Below are positions 16,772 through 25,280 of a stretch of 64,000 nt of DNA, piece after piece. The position numbers were made by a program, and so were the translations under genes. The DNA is from Branchiibius hedensis (GTDB lineage Bacteria > Actinomycetota > Actinomycetes > Actinomycetales > Dermatophilaceae), in NCBI RefSeq assembly GCF_900108585.1, contig NZ_UESZ01000001.1:2604001-2668000 (forward strand), given 5' to 3'. Under the pieces are notes generated by a model. That model was given only the letters and a program-made list of their open reading frames with translations, was not told where the DNA came from and made no database searches. Every line of letters begins with the position of its first letter. Positions within the stretch are counted from its first letter, which is position 1.

Positions 16772-17767
16772 ATGAGTACGTCCATGAGCAAGGTGGCCGC
16801 TATCGGTGTTGCCGCACTCGCCGCGAGCCTGGCGACAGCCCCCTCGGCCCTGGCCGCCACCCCCGCCGCCGCAACCCCTACCGCCGTGAGCACCACCGTG
16901 GTGAGCATGCGGGTGTTGTCCACCGTCTCGTCGCTGAACGTCCGTAGCGGCCCGGGCGCGGGGTATACGCGAGTGGGCGCCCTCACCAAGGGCTCCTTCG
17001 TGCTCGGTGTGCTGAACGGCGGCTGGTTGAAGATCAGCTCCGGCCCGTACGCCGGCCGCTACACCTCTGCCAGCTACCTCACGCTGGTCAAGCCTGCGGC
17101 GGCTGCCGCGGTCGGCAGCACGGTGACTGGTTGGATCGCCCTCACCGGCGGCATCCCGGCGAGGGTGCACACTGCTCCCGGTTTCGCCTACAACGTCGGC
17201 CGCACCCTGGCCGCCGGTACGACGGTCAGCGGCAAGGTCGTCGACGCCAACTGGATCCGGCTCAACGGCACCGGCGGATACGTCAACCGCGGAACGATCG
17301 AAACCCTCTCGGCCAATGTGGCCTCGGTCAACGGCAACCTCCCGGCGTGGGCCCTGTGCCCGATCAACACGGCGTACAACTCACCGCAGCCGTTCGACCC
17401 GGGCTACACGGTCACCACCCCGCGCTACCTGAATTGCAACGCGGTCACCGCCCTCAACGCCCTGCAGACCGCCTACCTGGCCAAGTTCGGCCACTACGCC
17501 AACATCGACCTCGCCTACCGCACCTACAGCGAGCAGCAGTACTGGTACAAGACGCTCGGTCCGAAGTACGCCAACTCTCCGGGCACCTCCAACCACGGCG
17601 TCGGTCTCGCCGTCGACTTCCAGGAATGGGAGGGGCACACCACCGAATTCGACTGGGGCGGAGCGGGTTCCAACTGGTTGCGTGCCAACGGAGGCAAGTA
17701 CGGCTTCACCCAGCCGTACGCCTATGGCACCGACGGCGAGTCCTACCACTTCAACTTCACCGGCTAG
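16772..17767 (+). CDS. Secreted D-Ala-D-Ala carboxypeptidase (VanY/M15) with two SH3b repeats
   Basis: 331 residues. Signal peptide 1-29 (ending in SALA), then two bacterial SH3 repeats (about 50-105, LNVRSGPGAGYTRVG; about 120-175, ARVHTAPGFAYNVGR) that probably bind peptidoglycan. The C-terminal M15B zinc peptidase shows YRTYSEQQYW, TSNHGVGLAVDF (first His and Asp ligands) and ESYHFNF (second His). Predicted to trim peptide stems in the wall. GGGGAG lies before ATG 16772. Confidence 0.92.
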   Translation: MSTSMSKVAAIGVAALAASLATAPSALAATPAAATPTAVSTTVVSMRVLSTVSSLNVRSGPGAGYTRVGALTKGSFVLGVLNGGWLKISSGPYAGRYTSASYLTLVKPAAAAAVGSTVTGWIALTGGIPARVHTAPGFAYNVGRTLAAGTTVSGKVVDANWIRLNGTGGYVNRGTIETLSANVASVNGNLPAWALCPINTAYNSPQPFDPGYTVTTPRYLNCNAVTALNALQTAYLAKFGHYANIDLAYRTYSEQQYWYKTLGPKYANSPGTSNHGVGLAVDFQEWEGHTTEFDWGGAGSNWLRANGGKYGFTQPYAYGTDGESYHFNFTG

Positions 17768-17833
17768 CCGAACCCGACGACCAACCCAGCCCCGGGGACA
17801 GCGTCGTCCCTACGACACCCGTAGGGAGTAGCT

Positions 17834-18943
17834 GTGTCGCATCACAACTCCGGGCCGCGCGCCCACCAACTGCCGATCGCCGACATCACCGACGCGTACG
17901 CGTTTCCCGCCCCAGGACAACCGGGGCACCTGGCCCTCGTGGTCAACACCGTCCCGTACGCCGATCCGAACGGCTTCCTGTCCGACGCCTTGATCTATCG
18001 GTTCCGGATCCGTCCTCTCACAGCAGATCCGTCACACCCGGCCTTCTTTGCCCCGGGCATCGACGACAGCGAGATCACCATCGACGTCACGTTCGACCCA
18101 CCAGGCGATGGCCGCCAACAGGGTCATCTCGTCGTATCTTCCGGTGCCACAGTCGATTTCGAGGTCAACCAGGTGGCCGAGGGCGATGGGCTCCGCGTCT
18201 TCGCCGGACCGCGCTGGGATCCCTTCTTCAGTGACGCCCTTGCCCTGCAGGAGACCATCACCACCGGCACGTTGGCCTTCAAGAATCCCGGGGCCATCCT
18301 GTCCGACGGCAAGAACGTCTTCTCGGTCGTCGTCGAGATCGACCTGAGCGCGCACGGCACACAGACACTCGTGGCCGTGGTCGCCGAGACCCTGATCAAC
18401 GGGAAGATCCCCATCCGCTGGGAGCGCTTCGGCCGCCCGGAACTGGAGAACGCCGTCCTCGGTATGAAGACCTACGACACGGTCAACCGGGACCTGGAGA
18501 TCCGTGACCTGTTCAACGCCGAGGATGCCTTTCACCTCGTGCCCGACTACGTCGGCGCCTACCGGGCGCGCCTCAACGCCAACCTCAGCTTCTGGGACGG
18601 CATCGACGGCACGACGCAGTGGCCACTGGCCACGGACGGCACCCACCCGCTCACCGAGTTGCTGCTCGCCGACTATCTGATCGTGGACTACGGCAAACCG
18701 TTCGCCGAAGACACGTTCCTGGAGATCGAGCGGTCGGTGGTGGCCGGCCGGACCCACCAGACCTGTGGCGGTCGCTCGCTGAACGACGACTGCATGGACA
18801 CGCTCTACACGTACCTGATGAACGGCGGGCAGGGTCCCCGGATCAGTGACCACGTGGACGGCCCGACGAAGCGGGCGAGCGAAACCTTCCCCTACCTCGT
18901 CGAGCCGAACCCGACCCCGCCGTCACCCCCGGCTCACCATTGA
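17834..18943 (+). CDS. DUF4331 family protein
   Basis: 369 residues, no clear signal peptide. The start SHHNSGPRAHQLPIADITDAYAF and the LALVVNTVPYADPNG segment are the DUF4331 hallmarks; beta-rich throughout, with a proline-rich end. GTG 17834 is preceded by GGGAG. The family is widespread and often cell-surface in other phyla, but no biochemical function is established. It stands alone here. Confidence 0.85.
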   Translation: MSHHNSGPRAHQLPIADITDAYAFPAPGQPGHLALVVNTVPYADPNGFLSDALIYRFRIRPLTADPSHPAFFAPGIDDSEITIDVTFDPPGDGRQQGHLVVSSGATVDFEVNQVAEGDGLRVFAGPRWDPFFSDALALQETITTGTLAFKNPGAILSDGKNVFSVVVEIDLSAHGTQTLVAVVAETLINGKIPIRWERFGRPELENAVLGMKTYDTVNRDLEIRDLFNAEDAFHLVPDYVGAYRARLNANLSFWDGIDGTTQWPLATDGTHPLTELLLADYLIVDYGKPFAEDTFLEIERSVVAGRTHQTCGGRSLNDDCMDTLYTYLMNGGQGPRISDHVDGPTKRASETFPYLVEPNPTPPSPPAHH

Positions 18944-18956
18944 GCCGAGGGCCTGC

Positions 18957-19997
18957 TCAGCGACTGCCCTTCGGCGCAGCGGCGTTCCAGCCGTTGACCG
19001 CACCCTTGGTCACACCCCGCAGCCGCCGTTTGACCGCCCGGGAGTACCGCGGCACGAACGCCTGCGATGCCGCCGGCTTGGCCGGTGCCGCCGGGGCAGC
19101 GGCCGGCACTTCGACGACCTTCTCGCGGTAGATGACCTTCGGCTCGGGGTCGGCCTTGCCCGGGTACCAGTAGGGCTGCCATTCCTTCCACCCACCCGTC
19201 CGCGGGTCGTCGATGACCTCAGCGGGCATGTCCCGGACGGTCAGACCGGCCGCTTCCAGCTCCGCGATGACTTCGGGGGTGAAGGGGTGGTTGCGCCACA
19301 TGTTCGCGATGTAGGTGCGGTGCCGCAGGTAGTCCAGGTAGCGGCGGGCGTGCTTGTCGTTGGCGCCGATGTGCGCGAAGACGGCGAGCCGGTTCTCGTG
19401 CAGCGGTGCCACCTCATCCTCGCTGAAGGAGTTCCACTCTTCCGGCTCCGGGTCGGGCCGGTTCGGATCCTTCAACAACGTGCCGGCACCGGAGTGCGTC
19501 ATCCGCATGCTCCACACAAGCAGGTCCGTCGGCCGGCTACGCACATAGGTGGTCGGGCCGCTACTCAGATCGCAGATGTCATGGGCGCCCGGCTTGAGGT
19601 TCAAGCCGCCGCTGTGCTCGGTGTGGTCCTGCAGATAGATCCCGAACCGCAATTGGGTGTACCGGTCGTCCCAGTCGGGCGCCTTCTCGTCCAGGCGATC
19701 GGTGTTGTCCTTGTGCCAGACCCGGATCTTGCCGTTGATGGTCGCCGAGCTGTCACCGCCGTAGATCACGTCATCGGTGTCCAGCAGCTTCTTGGCCACC
19801 GCGGCCATCTTGCCGTCGGTGAGCACGTGCTTCAGCGGCCCGGCTGTCAGCTCCCCGCCGACGCTCGCATTGGCCATGACCTCCTGGCGCATCTGCGCGA
19901 CTTCTTCTTCGGTATAGACATCCGGCAGGATGGCGTAGCCCTCCCGCCAGAAAGCGTCAACATCAAGGTCTTGCAGAGACTCGTCGAAATCGGCCAT
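18957..19997 (-). CDS. Phytanoyl-CoA dioxygenase (PhyH)-family oxygenase
   Basis: 346 residues. Cupin-fold Fe(II)/2-oxoglutarate oxygenase: WREGYAILPDVYTEEEV at the start, iron-binding HxD in RVWHKDN, and the second histidine in MRMTHSGAG. The first 250 residues are the catalytic core; the last 60 form an Ala/Pro-rich linker and a basic tail (RAVKRRLRG). Substrate unknown; neighbours do not help. ATG 19997 has GGAG just upstream; the frame extends 55 codons further without a good start. Confidence 0.82.
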   Translation of the reverse strand: MADFDESLQDLDVDAFWREGYAILPDVYTEEEVAQMRQEVMANASVGGELTAGPLKHVLTDGKMAAVAKKLLDTDDVIYGGDSSATINGKIRVWHKDNTDRLDEKAPDWDDRYTQLRFGIYLQDHTEHSGGLNLKPGAHDICDLSSGPTTYVRSRPTDLLVWSMRMTHSGAGTLLKDPNRPDPEPEEWNSFSEDEVAPLHENRLAVFAHIGANDKHARRYLDYLRHRTYIANMWRNHPFTPEVIAELEAAGLTVRDMPAEVIDDPRTGGWKEWQPYWYPGKADPEPKVIYREKVVEVPAAAPAAPAKPAASQAFVPRYSRAVKRRLRGVTKGAVNGWNAAAPKGSR

Positions 19998-20071
19998 GGC
20001 TCCAAAAGTAGTGTTAATAGCATCACAATTGTCTGAATCAGGGGCGGCGAGTCCCGAGCCGAGGAGATGAC

Positions 20072-20095
20072 ATGACCACCACCCCGCGCCGATGA
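20072..20095 (+). CDS. Possible seven-residue leader ORF coupled to the prepilin peptidase
   Basis: ATG 20072 follows a strong GAGGAG at 5 bases spacing and encodes MTTTPRR, ending in a TGA that overlaps the prepilin peptidase ATG (ATGA 20092-20095). The peptidase ATG has no Shine-Dalgarno of its own, so ribosomes that finish the short peptide probably re-initiate. Too short to test by coding statistics. Confidence 0.4.
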   Translation: MTTTPRR

Positions 20096-20778
20096 CCGCC
20101 TCGACGATCGGGGTAGCAGCCGCCGGACTGATCGGCGGCCTCCTCGCCGGCCTCATGCTCACCCCGCGTCTGACGACGCTCGGGCACCGCTATGCCGACG
20201 AGGTCGACGTACGCGTCATGTCCTTCCGCTGGGTGCCCGTGGTGACTGCGCTCGCCGCCGGTCTGGTCGGCGCCGCACAGACCTCCGTGGGTGGCATCGT
20301 GCAGGGCTTGGTGTACGCCGCGTTGACCGTTCCGTTGATCGTGCTGGCCGCCATCGACCTTGACGTTCATCGGCTGCCCGACCGGTGGACCGGTCCCACT
20401 TTCGTAGCCGCCCTGGCCGGGCTGTTGGTCGTGAGCATCGTTCGCCATCAATGGCATTCGCTGCTGATTGCGGTCTGTTGCGCAGCAGGCGTGGCCTTGT
20501 TCTACCTGATCATCGCGCTGATCGCCGGCGGTCAGGGCTTCGGACTCGGCGACGTCAAGCTGTCCCCCACCCTCGGTTTGTTGCTCGGGTTCAACGGGGT
20601 GGCCCAGGCCGTGCTCGGGGTGTTCGCCGGCTTCCTGTCGGGCGCCGTACTGGCGATCATCCTCATCCTGTTCCGCGGCGCCACCCGCAAGACGGCTATC
20701 TCGTTCGGTCCGCACATGATCCTGGGCGCGTTGCTCGTGCTGGCGCTGCCGCTCGTCGGAGCGGTCAGCCAGCACTGA
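20092..20778 (+). CDS. Prepilin peptidase (A24, TadV/PilD-type)
   Basis: 228 residues with about seven membrane helices. The two catalytic aspartates are in AAIDLDVHRLPD and GLGDVKLSPTLG (GxGD motif). It lacks the N-terminal zinc/methylase domain of PilD, but has the full A24 core. It should cut the class III leaders of Flp, the TadE proteins and the two Flp-fusion proteins in this island. The main pilus operon begins 3.7 kb downstream. Confidence 0.92.
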   Translation: MTASTIGVAAAGLIGGLLAGLMLTPRLTTLGHRYADEVDVRVMSFRWVPVVTALAAGLVGAAQTSVGGIVQGLVYAALTVPLIVLAAIDLDVHRLPDRWTGPTFVAALAGLLVVSIVRHQWHSLLIAVCCAAGVALFYLIIALIAGGQGFGLGDVKLSPTLGLLLGFNGVAQAVLGVFAGFLSGAVLAIILILFRGATRKTAISFGPHMILGALLVLALPLVGAVSQH

Positions 20779-20790
20779 GCCGATGGCGAC

Positions 20791-22059
20791 TTACTGGCAG
20801 GCGGCCCAGGTCACGAAGTTCTGACCGTCCCAGTACTGCGCGCCGGTCACCTTGGAGTGCGGCAGTTTCAGGTTGCCGCTGATTCCGACGTCGGCCATGA
20901 ACTTGCCACCGACCTTGGCCTCGATGTCGGTGCCGTCGTCGTGGTAGGTGAGTCGGGTGACCTGACCGTGGTCCTGCGCGCTGTTGAAGAATCCGGACCA
21001 GGTGGCGGGGTTGACGTTGTAGAGGACGTCGTTCGCCGCCTGACGATCCGCCTCGGACTTGACCGGCAGCGTCCACGAATTGATGGTGCTGTCCTCCTTC
21101 CCGAGACCGGTGGTTCCCGTGAACTTCACGCTGGTGAGATTGTGGTTCTTGTCGTACGAACCCTCAATGAGCGCAGTCGCATTCGGATCGAAGGAGGCAC
21201 TCTTCCACGCGGCTGAGGCCGCCGCTGTGGCACCGGCTGACGCGCGTCCGACGATCACGTACGAGCCGTCGGAATTGGTGCGTACGCCGAGCACGGCATC
21301 GACCGACCCACTGGCCGACAGCTGACCGACGCCGAGCGTGTCGTGAGCCGACGCGTCAGCGCTGGCACCGCCGTACACCATGGTCGAGTCGGGCGTGGGC
21401 GGCTGCTTGAGACCCGCCCATTCGGCCACGGTGTCCGAGGCCCAGGTGACTCCGGGGATGTGCGAGGCCCACCCCGTCCCGGTGCTGTTGAGCAGCGCAT
21501 CCCTGCTGTCTTGGTAGATGCTCCAGTTGCGGATGTCTTCGGCCTGGGACTTGCTGTTGACCAGGTAGGTCTGGGTGACACCGCCCTGGAGTCGGGCGTT
21601 GGCGTCCGCGCCGATGTCCCAGCCGTAGCCGGACCCGTTGACGTTCACGCTGGCGTCCCAGCCGACCCCGCCGGCCACCCCCACGGTGCCTCCGGAGGTG
21701 ACGTTGACGGCGTACTGGCCGTTGCTCAGTCGTTCGATCGACACCTTCTTGTTGCCACCGGCACTCACGCCGGCGGCGACCTCGCCGGAGACTTCATAAC
21801 CTTCGGCTGCGGCAGTGCACGGCTCGGTCGGCACGTGCGCATCCGGCGCGGAACTGCCCTCGCCCGCCGAGCAGGACCCCTGACCGCCGGTGAGCACCGT
21901 GCACACCAGATCGGCGACCCGACCCCCGACGTTGCTGTGGGTGATGGCCACCGTGATCGCCCCGACCAGCAGCGCAGCCAGGAAGATCAGCCCGGCCGAC
22001 TCCAGGCTGAGCGCGCCCCGTTCGCGACGGGGTGCCCGCCCGGAGGTCTTGTTGGTCAT
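20791..22059 (-). CDS. Flp-type prepilin fused to a large surface domain (copy A)
   Basis: 422 residues. Charged leader, then RERG/ALSLESAG with Glu at +5 and a hydrophobic helix to residue 42: a class III prepilin signal. The remaining 370 residues are Gly/Ser/Ala/Asn-rich and likely beta-structured. A cysteine pair after the helix (DLVC, GSCSAGE) and a terminal cysteine (AACQ) occur at the same places in the 480-residue protein at 37515. Alignable blocks with that paralog include SNGQYAVNVTSGGTVGVAGG and NLTSVKFTGTTG. Probably a minor pilin or tip protein of the Flp fibre; a role in adhesion is a guess. Divergent from the next two genes. Confidence 0.8.
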   Translation of the reverse strand: MTNKTSGRAPRRERGALSLESAGLIFLAALLVGAITVAITHSNVGGRVADLVCTVLTGGQGSCSAGEGSSAPDAHVPTEPCTAAAEGYEVSGEVAAGVSAGGNKKVSIERLSNGQYAVNVTSGGTVGVAGGVGWDASVNVNGSGYGWDIGADANARLQGGVTQTYLVNSKSQAEDIRNWSIYQDSRDALLNSTGTGWASHIPGVTWASDTVAEWAGLKQPPTPDSTMVYGGASADASAHDTLGVGQLSASGSVDAVLGVRTNSDGSYVIVGRASAGATAAASAAWKSASFDPNATALIEGSYDKNHNLTSVKFTGTTGLGKEDSTINSWTLPVKSEADRQAANDVLYNVNPATWSGFFNSAQDHGQVTRLTYHDDGTDIEAKVGGKFMADVGISGNLKLPHSKVTGAQYWDGQNFVTWAACQ

Positions 22060-22181
22060 GGCGCTCCCTTCCGGATTTCACTGTGCTGCAGATCCGCCCG
22101 TTCGGCATGGGCCCGCGGACCCGGATCCGCGGGGCCTGCGGGCCCGGGCGCGAACCCGGATGGTTTGCCACGATCGAGCCC

Positions 22182-22613
22182 ATGAACGAAACCGTCGCGC
22201 GCATCGTTCGATGGCTCTCGCTCACGCTCGCACTGGCGGTGACCTCGACCGTGCTCGGCATCGTGGGGATCACGTTTGCGTCGCTCCAAGGCGAAATCGG
22301 CATGGGTATCGCCGTCCGGACGATCCTGGAACTGTTCGCCCTGGTCAGCATCGTGGCGTTCTGCGCCCGGCGCTGGCAGGACTACGGGTGGGGTTTCTGG
22401 CTCAGTGCGGCAACGGCGGGCTATCTGCTGAATCCGTTGAGCTGGACCGGGCAGGCGCTCGCGGGCCGGGCCGTGCTCCCCTCGGCCGGACCGGCCACAG
22501 CCCTGGTCGATCTGGTCACGTGGGTTGGCGTCGCCTCCGCCGTTGTCTGGCTGCAGGGCCGCCGGCACGAAGGTCCGCCGATTCCGGCCGACGTGCGAGA
22601 GTTGCTCCGATGA
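22182..22613 (+). CDS. Small four-helix membrane protein beside Flp-fusion A
   Basis: 143 residues with about four predicted membrane helices (LSLTLALAVTSTVLGIVGI, TILELFALVSIVAFCA, FWLSAATAGYLL, ALVDLVTWVGVASAVVWL) and short loops. Its stop overlaps the next lipoprotein ATG (ATGA). A membrane protein of similar size (39517) sits next to the other Flp fusion. No family recognised. The upstream open frame lacks a start; ATG 22182 is chosen. Confidence 0.7.
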   Translation: MNETVARIVRWLSLTLALAVTSTVLGIVGITFASLQGEIGMGIAVRTILELFALVSIVAFCARRWQDYGWGFWLSAATAGYLLNPLSWTGQALAGRAVLPSAGPATALVDLVTWVGVASAVVWLQGRRHEGPPIPADVRELLR

Positions 22614-23230
22614 ACAGCTCTCTGGTCACCGCCGCAGTGACCGTGCTCGTGGCCTGCTCGCTCGCGGCCTGCTCGAGTTCCTCACCGGGTTCGACCTCGC
22701 AGACCGCCAACAGCCTGCGCCCCTCCGATTCGGCCCCCGCGACGTACACGCCCGTGGCCACGCCGCCGCTGAATTACCGCACCCTCACGGGAAAGGGCTT
22801 CACGTTGCGGGTTCCGGCAGCGTGGACCGACAACGAGGTCCCGGCCACCGCCAAGGGCGGCACCCCCGGGGTCGCTGCCCGCGAGCAGGGACGCGACCCG
22901 TCGCTGCCCGTCGGCGTCGCGGTCGTCGTCGACAACCAACCCGCTTCCGACGCGCTCGCCCAGTCCGAGGTGCTGGCGACGACCAAGGTGTCGACTGGTC
23001 AAGCCAAAGACGTCACGCGGTCTACGGTGAAGTGGCCAGGCACCACGTCCGCGGTGCTGGTCACGTGGACCGAGACACCGCAGGGCACGTCGGATCCGTA
23101 CCGCATCGAGCAACTCTTCGCCCAGGTCTCTCCTGACCTGATCCTGAACGTGGTCGGCAAGGCGCCCGCAGCTGAGTTCGGCGCCGCCGGCATCGAGCGC
23201 ATCATGCGCACCTTCACGGTTCAGTCCTGA
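22610..23230 (+). CDS. Lipoprotein beside Flp-fusion A
   Basis: 206 residues. Signal peptide with lipobox LAAC (cysteine near residue 21), Ser/Thr-rich linker, then a compact domain starting LTGKGFTLRVPAAWTDN and ending IERIMRTFTVQS, which resembles PsbP-like or LpqN-type actinobacterial lipoproteins. The second such protein (38957) has the matching VTEGHLTFQVPSTW. Anchored on the outer membrane face; role probably linked to the pilus proteins encoded around it. Confidence 0.8.
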   Translation: MNSSLVTAAVTVLVACSLAACSSSSPGSTSQTANSLRPSDSAPATYTPVATPPLNYRTLTGKGFTLRVPAAWTDNEVPATAKGGTPGVAAREQGRDPSLPVGVAVVVDNQPASDALAQSEVLATTKVSTGQAKDVTRSTVKWPGTTSAVLVTWTETPQGTSDPYRIEQLFAQVSPDLILNVVGKAPAAEFGAAGIERIMRTFTVQS

Positions 23231-23287
23231 CCCCCGAAAACCTCACGGGCAGTAGTGGGTTCGGCCTTGATCTGAAGCAGCCTGGAG

Positions 23288-23815
23288 TCAGCGTGCGTCT
23301 CGACCCAGCGCCACGAACACCGCGGCGCCGAGCATCAGGATGATGCTGCCGCCGGTCAGACCCAGAGCGTACGGACGCCAGGTGGCTGCACCATCGACGC
23401 TGAGCAATACCTGCTGCCCGTCCGAGGCCGGGCAGGTGACGGTCTGCCCGGCGCGCCAGCCGTCGGTCAGATACCCCGCGTAGTACCAGGATCGGCCGTC
23501 GTGCTGCAGGCTGGTGCTGGCCTGGCCCACCCCGGCCAGCAAGTCCGCCGGGTAGAAGTAGACGCCTGGCTGGTTGGGGGTGCACTCGGTGGTCGCCGGC
23601 CGGTCGGTGTAGATCTGCAGCCGCGCCGGTCCCGATGCGGAGCCCACGATCGTCACGGCGGACCCCGTTGCCCCGGTGCCATGGAAGGTGCGCCCGCTGG
23701 TCAGCAGCAACACCCAGAACCCGATCGCACAGACCACGACCACGGCAGCGCCGGCCAGGATGTACCAGCGGAACATCCGCGCGATGCGCCGGATCTGACC
23801 GGGCGGCACGCTCAT
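23288..23815 (-). CDS. Membrane protein with extracytoplasmic domain between two helices (1)
   Basis: 175 residues. TM helix near the N-terminus (AGAAVVVVCAIGFWVLLLTSG), an extracellular part with cysteines in TTECTPNQPGVYFYP and TVTCPASDGQ, and a second TM (GLTGGSIILMLGAAVFVALG). Its ATG overlaps the stop of the preceding gene (ATGA), so the two are coupled. The architecture is the same in both. No known family. Next to the pilus operon, so an accessory role is possible. Confidence 0.7.
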   Translation of the reverse strand: MSVPPGQIRRIARMFRWYILAGAAVVVVCAIGFWVLLLTSGRTFHGTGATGSAVTIVGSASGPARLQIYTDRPATTECTPNQPGVYFYPADLLAGVGQASTSLQHDGRSWYYAGYLTDGWRAGQTVTCPASDGQQVLLSVDGAATWRPYALGLTGGSIILMLGAAVFVALGRDAR

Positions 23816-24387
23816 CGACCGAACCTGGTGAGCCCGCGCGCCGCCGGAAGCATCAACGCCGCAGCGCCCAGCAATGCGATGCCCGCGATGACCAGCGAGA
23901 GGGCAACCCGCGGCAGGCCGGCATCGGTCGGCAGGGCCCACATCGTGACGCCGGTCTCAGCTCGTCCGCCGGAGCACGTTATGCTCGATCCGTCTCCCGT
24001 CGGGCCGACGGTCACGACGGGCGTCAGGCTCTGGTCGTCGATCACGCGGGTTCCGATGACGTCCGGGTCCGGTGTGGACTCGAGCACCCGTGCGCTTGAA
24101 TCACCGTCCGTCAGCCGGCATCCCCAGTCCGCAGCCCGGGTCTTCACGGCCGGATCGATATCCGCGAAAACCGTTGTGCCAGAGTCGAACCAGGGACTCC
24201 TTCCGAGATCAGCCGGCTGACCCGCGAGGACTTTCACCGGTTCGAGTTGGGGCATCGACCAGGCAACCGCACCGACGCCGAGCAAGCCACAGGCGATGAC
24301 CGCGACGATGGCCGACGCGATGACACCAGCACGGTGCCGACGCGACGAGTCGGTGTATCGCCGACCCGATGGTCGTCGTCTGACCAC
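23812..24387 (-). CDS. Membrane protein with extracytoplasmic domain between two helices (2)
   Basis: 191 residues: basic N-terminus, TM helix (VIASAIVAVIACGLLGVGAV), extracellular region with a cysteine pair (WGCRLTDGD, SITCSGGR), and C-terminal TM (VALSLVIAGIALLGAAALML). GTG 24387 is well placed after GAGAGGAAA; the longer upstream frame has no good RBS. Divergent from the pilus operon across about 100 bases, hence possibly co-regulated. Function unknown. Confidence 0.7.
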   Translation of the reverse strand: MVRRRPSGRRYTDSSRRHRAGVIASAIVAVIACGLLGVGAVAWSMPQLEPVKVLAGQPADLGRSPWFDSGTTVFADIDPAVKTRAADWGCRLTDGDSSARVLESTPDPDVIGTRVIDDQSLTPVVTVGPTGDGSSITCSGGRAETGVTMWALPTDAGLPRVALSLVIAGIALLGAAALMLPAARGLTRFGR

Positions 24388-24491
24388 GATTTCCTCTCCG
24401 TCCCGAGTTGCGGAAACTCCCGACAATCTCACCCTGATCCTCGCTCGTAAACGCCCATAGAGTCGTGCGCCGAGGGATGGATCGATAGCCG

Positions 24492-25280
24492 ATGGATGAC
24501 TGTGTGAGGGCGAGTTCCGTGAACGTGATGCTAGTCGTGCTGAGCGCCGCCGCCGATGCGAGCGCAACGCCGTGGCCGGAAGCAGACAGCGATGTCTGGA
24601 TCCTTCCGTCGGGTCCGGACGAGCTGGCCCAGCACCTGACCGCCCACCCGGCATCGACCGTCCTGGTCCTCACTGCGTCGCGTGAAGGCACCGCGGCTCG
24701 TCTGGCGATCACCGTCGCCGCGGGCGCCCACCCGGCCACCCGATTCGCGCTGCGCGAGGCCTCGGCCAGTGTCCTTGGCCTTGCCGCAGTCGGTCGGCAG
24801 GCGACGCGAATCACCGCGGATCCCGCCGCTGCGTTGCGCTTGGTGGACGCACAACTCGACCGCATCGTGTCGGGAGTCTGGCTGCGCCGGGTGAACAACC
24901 TCAGCGATCCCGCACCGGGTTTGTGGCACCACCTACGGTCGATGCTGCCAACCGCCGGCGGGTTCCTGGTTGTCTTCGGTGCCGACCCGCGGGTCACGAC
25001 CGCGGCGGTGCGCACCCCCACCGAAGCCACCGTGCTGGTCGCCGCGGCCGACCCGAATCCGGTTGCCCAGGCGATCGGTCGATCGGACGTCACCCGTGTC
25101 GCGGCCCCGATCAGCACCAAGAACGCCTACGGCAGCGCCGGTGCCGAATTCGTGGCTCTACCTCCAGCGCCGGTCCTCGCACCGGCACCCGCCGGGTGCC
25201 CGATCTGCCAGCAGGGTTGCGACGGATCGGTCTGCCAGTTCTGTCATGTCGTCATCGTCGGTCAGGAGCGCGCAGCGTGA
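24492..25280 (+). CDS. First gene of the pilus operon: unknown protein with C-terminal zinc ribbon
   Basis: 262 residues, soluble. Residues 10-200 look alpha/beta (VNVMLVVLSAAAD, STVLVLTASREG, GGFLVVFGADP, ATVLVAAADPNP) without Walker motifs; an Ala/Pro linker leads to a tail with CPICQQGC and CQFC, a likely zinc site. The stop overlaps the cpaB GTG. Could be a cytoplasmic regulator or a degenerate TadZ-like protein; I recognise no family. A GTG at 24519 with GAGGGCGAG upstream is an alternative start. Confidence 0.65.
   Translation: MDDCVRASSVNVMLVVLSAAADASATPWPEADSDVWILPSGPDELAQHLTAHPASTVLVLTASREGTAARLAITVAAGAHPATRFALREASASVLGLAAVGRQATRITADPAAALRLVDAQLDRIVSGVWLRRVNNLSDPAPGLWHHLRSMLPTAGGFLVVFGADPRVTTAAVRTPTEATVLVAAADPNPVAQAIGRSDVTRVAAPISTKNAYGSAGAEFVALPPAPVLAPAPAGCPICQQGCDGSVCQFCHVVIVGQERAA

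Noticed and set aside
22105-22150. GC-rich inverted repeats between Flp-fusion A and the membrane protein as a terminator
   Set aside because: The two genes diverge here, so a terminator makes no sense; the repeats are imperfect and may be chance at this GC content.
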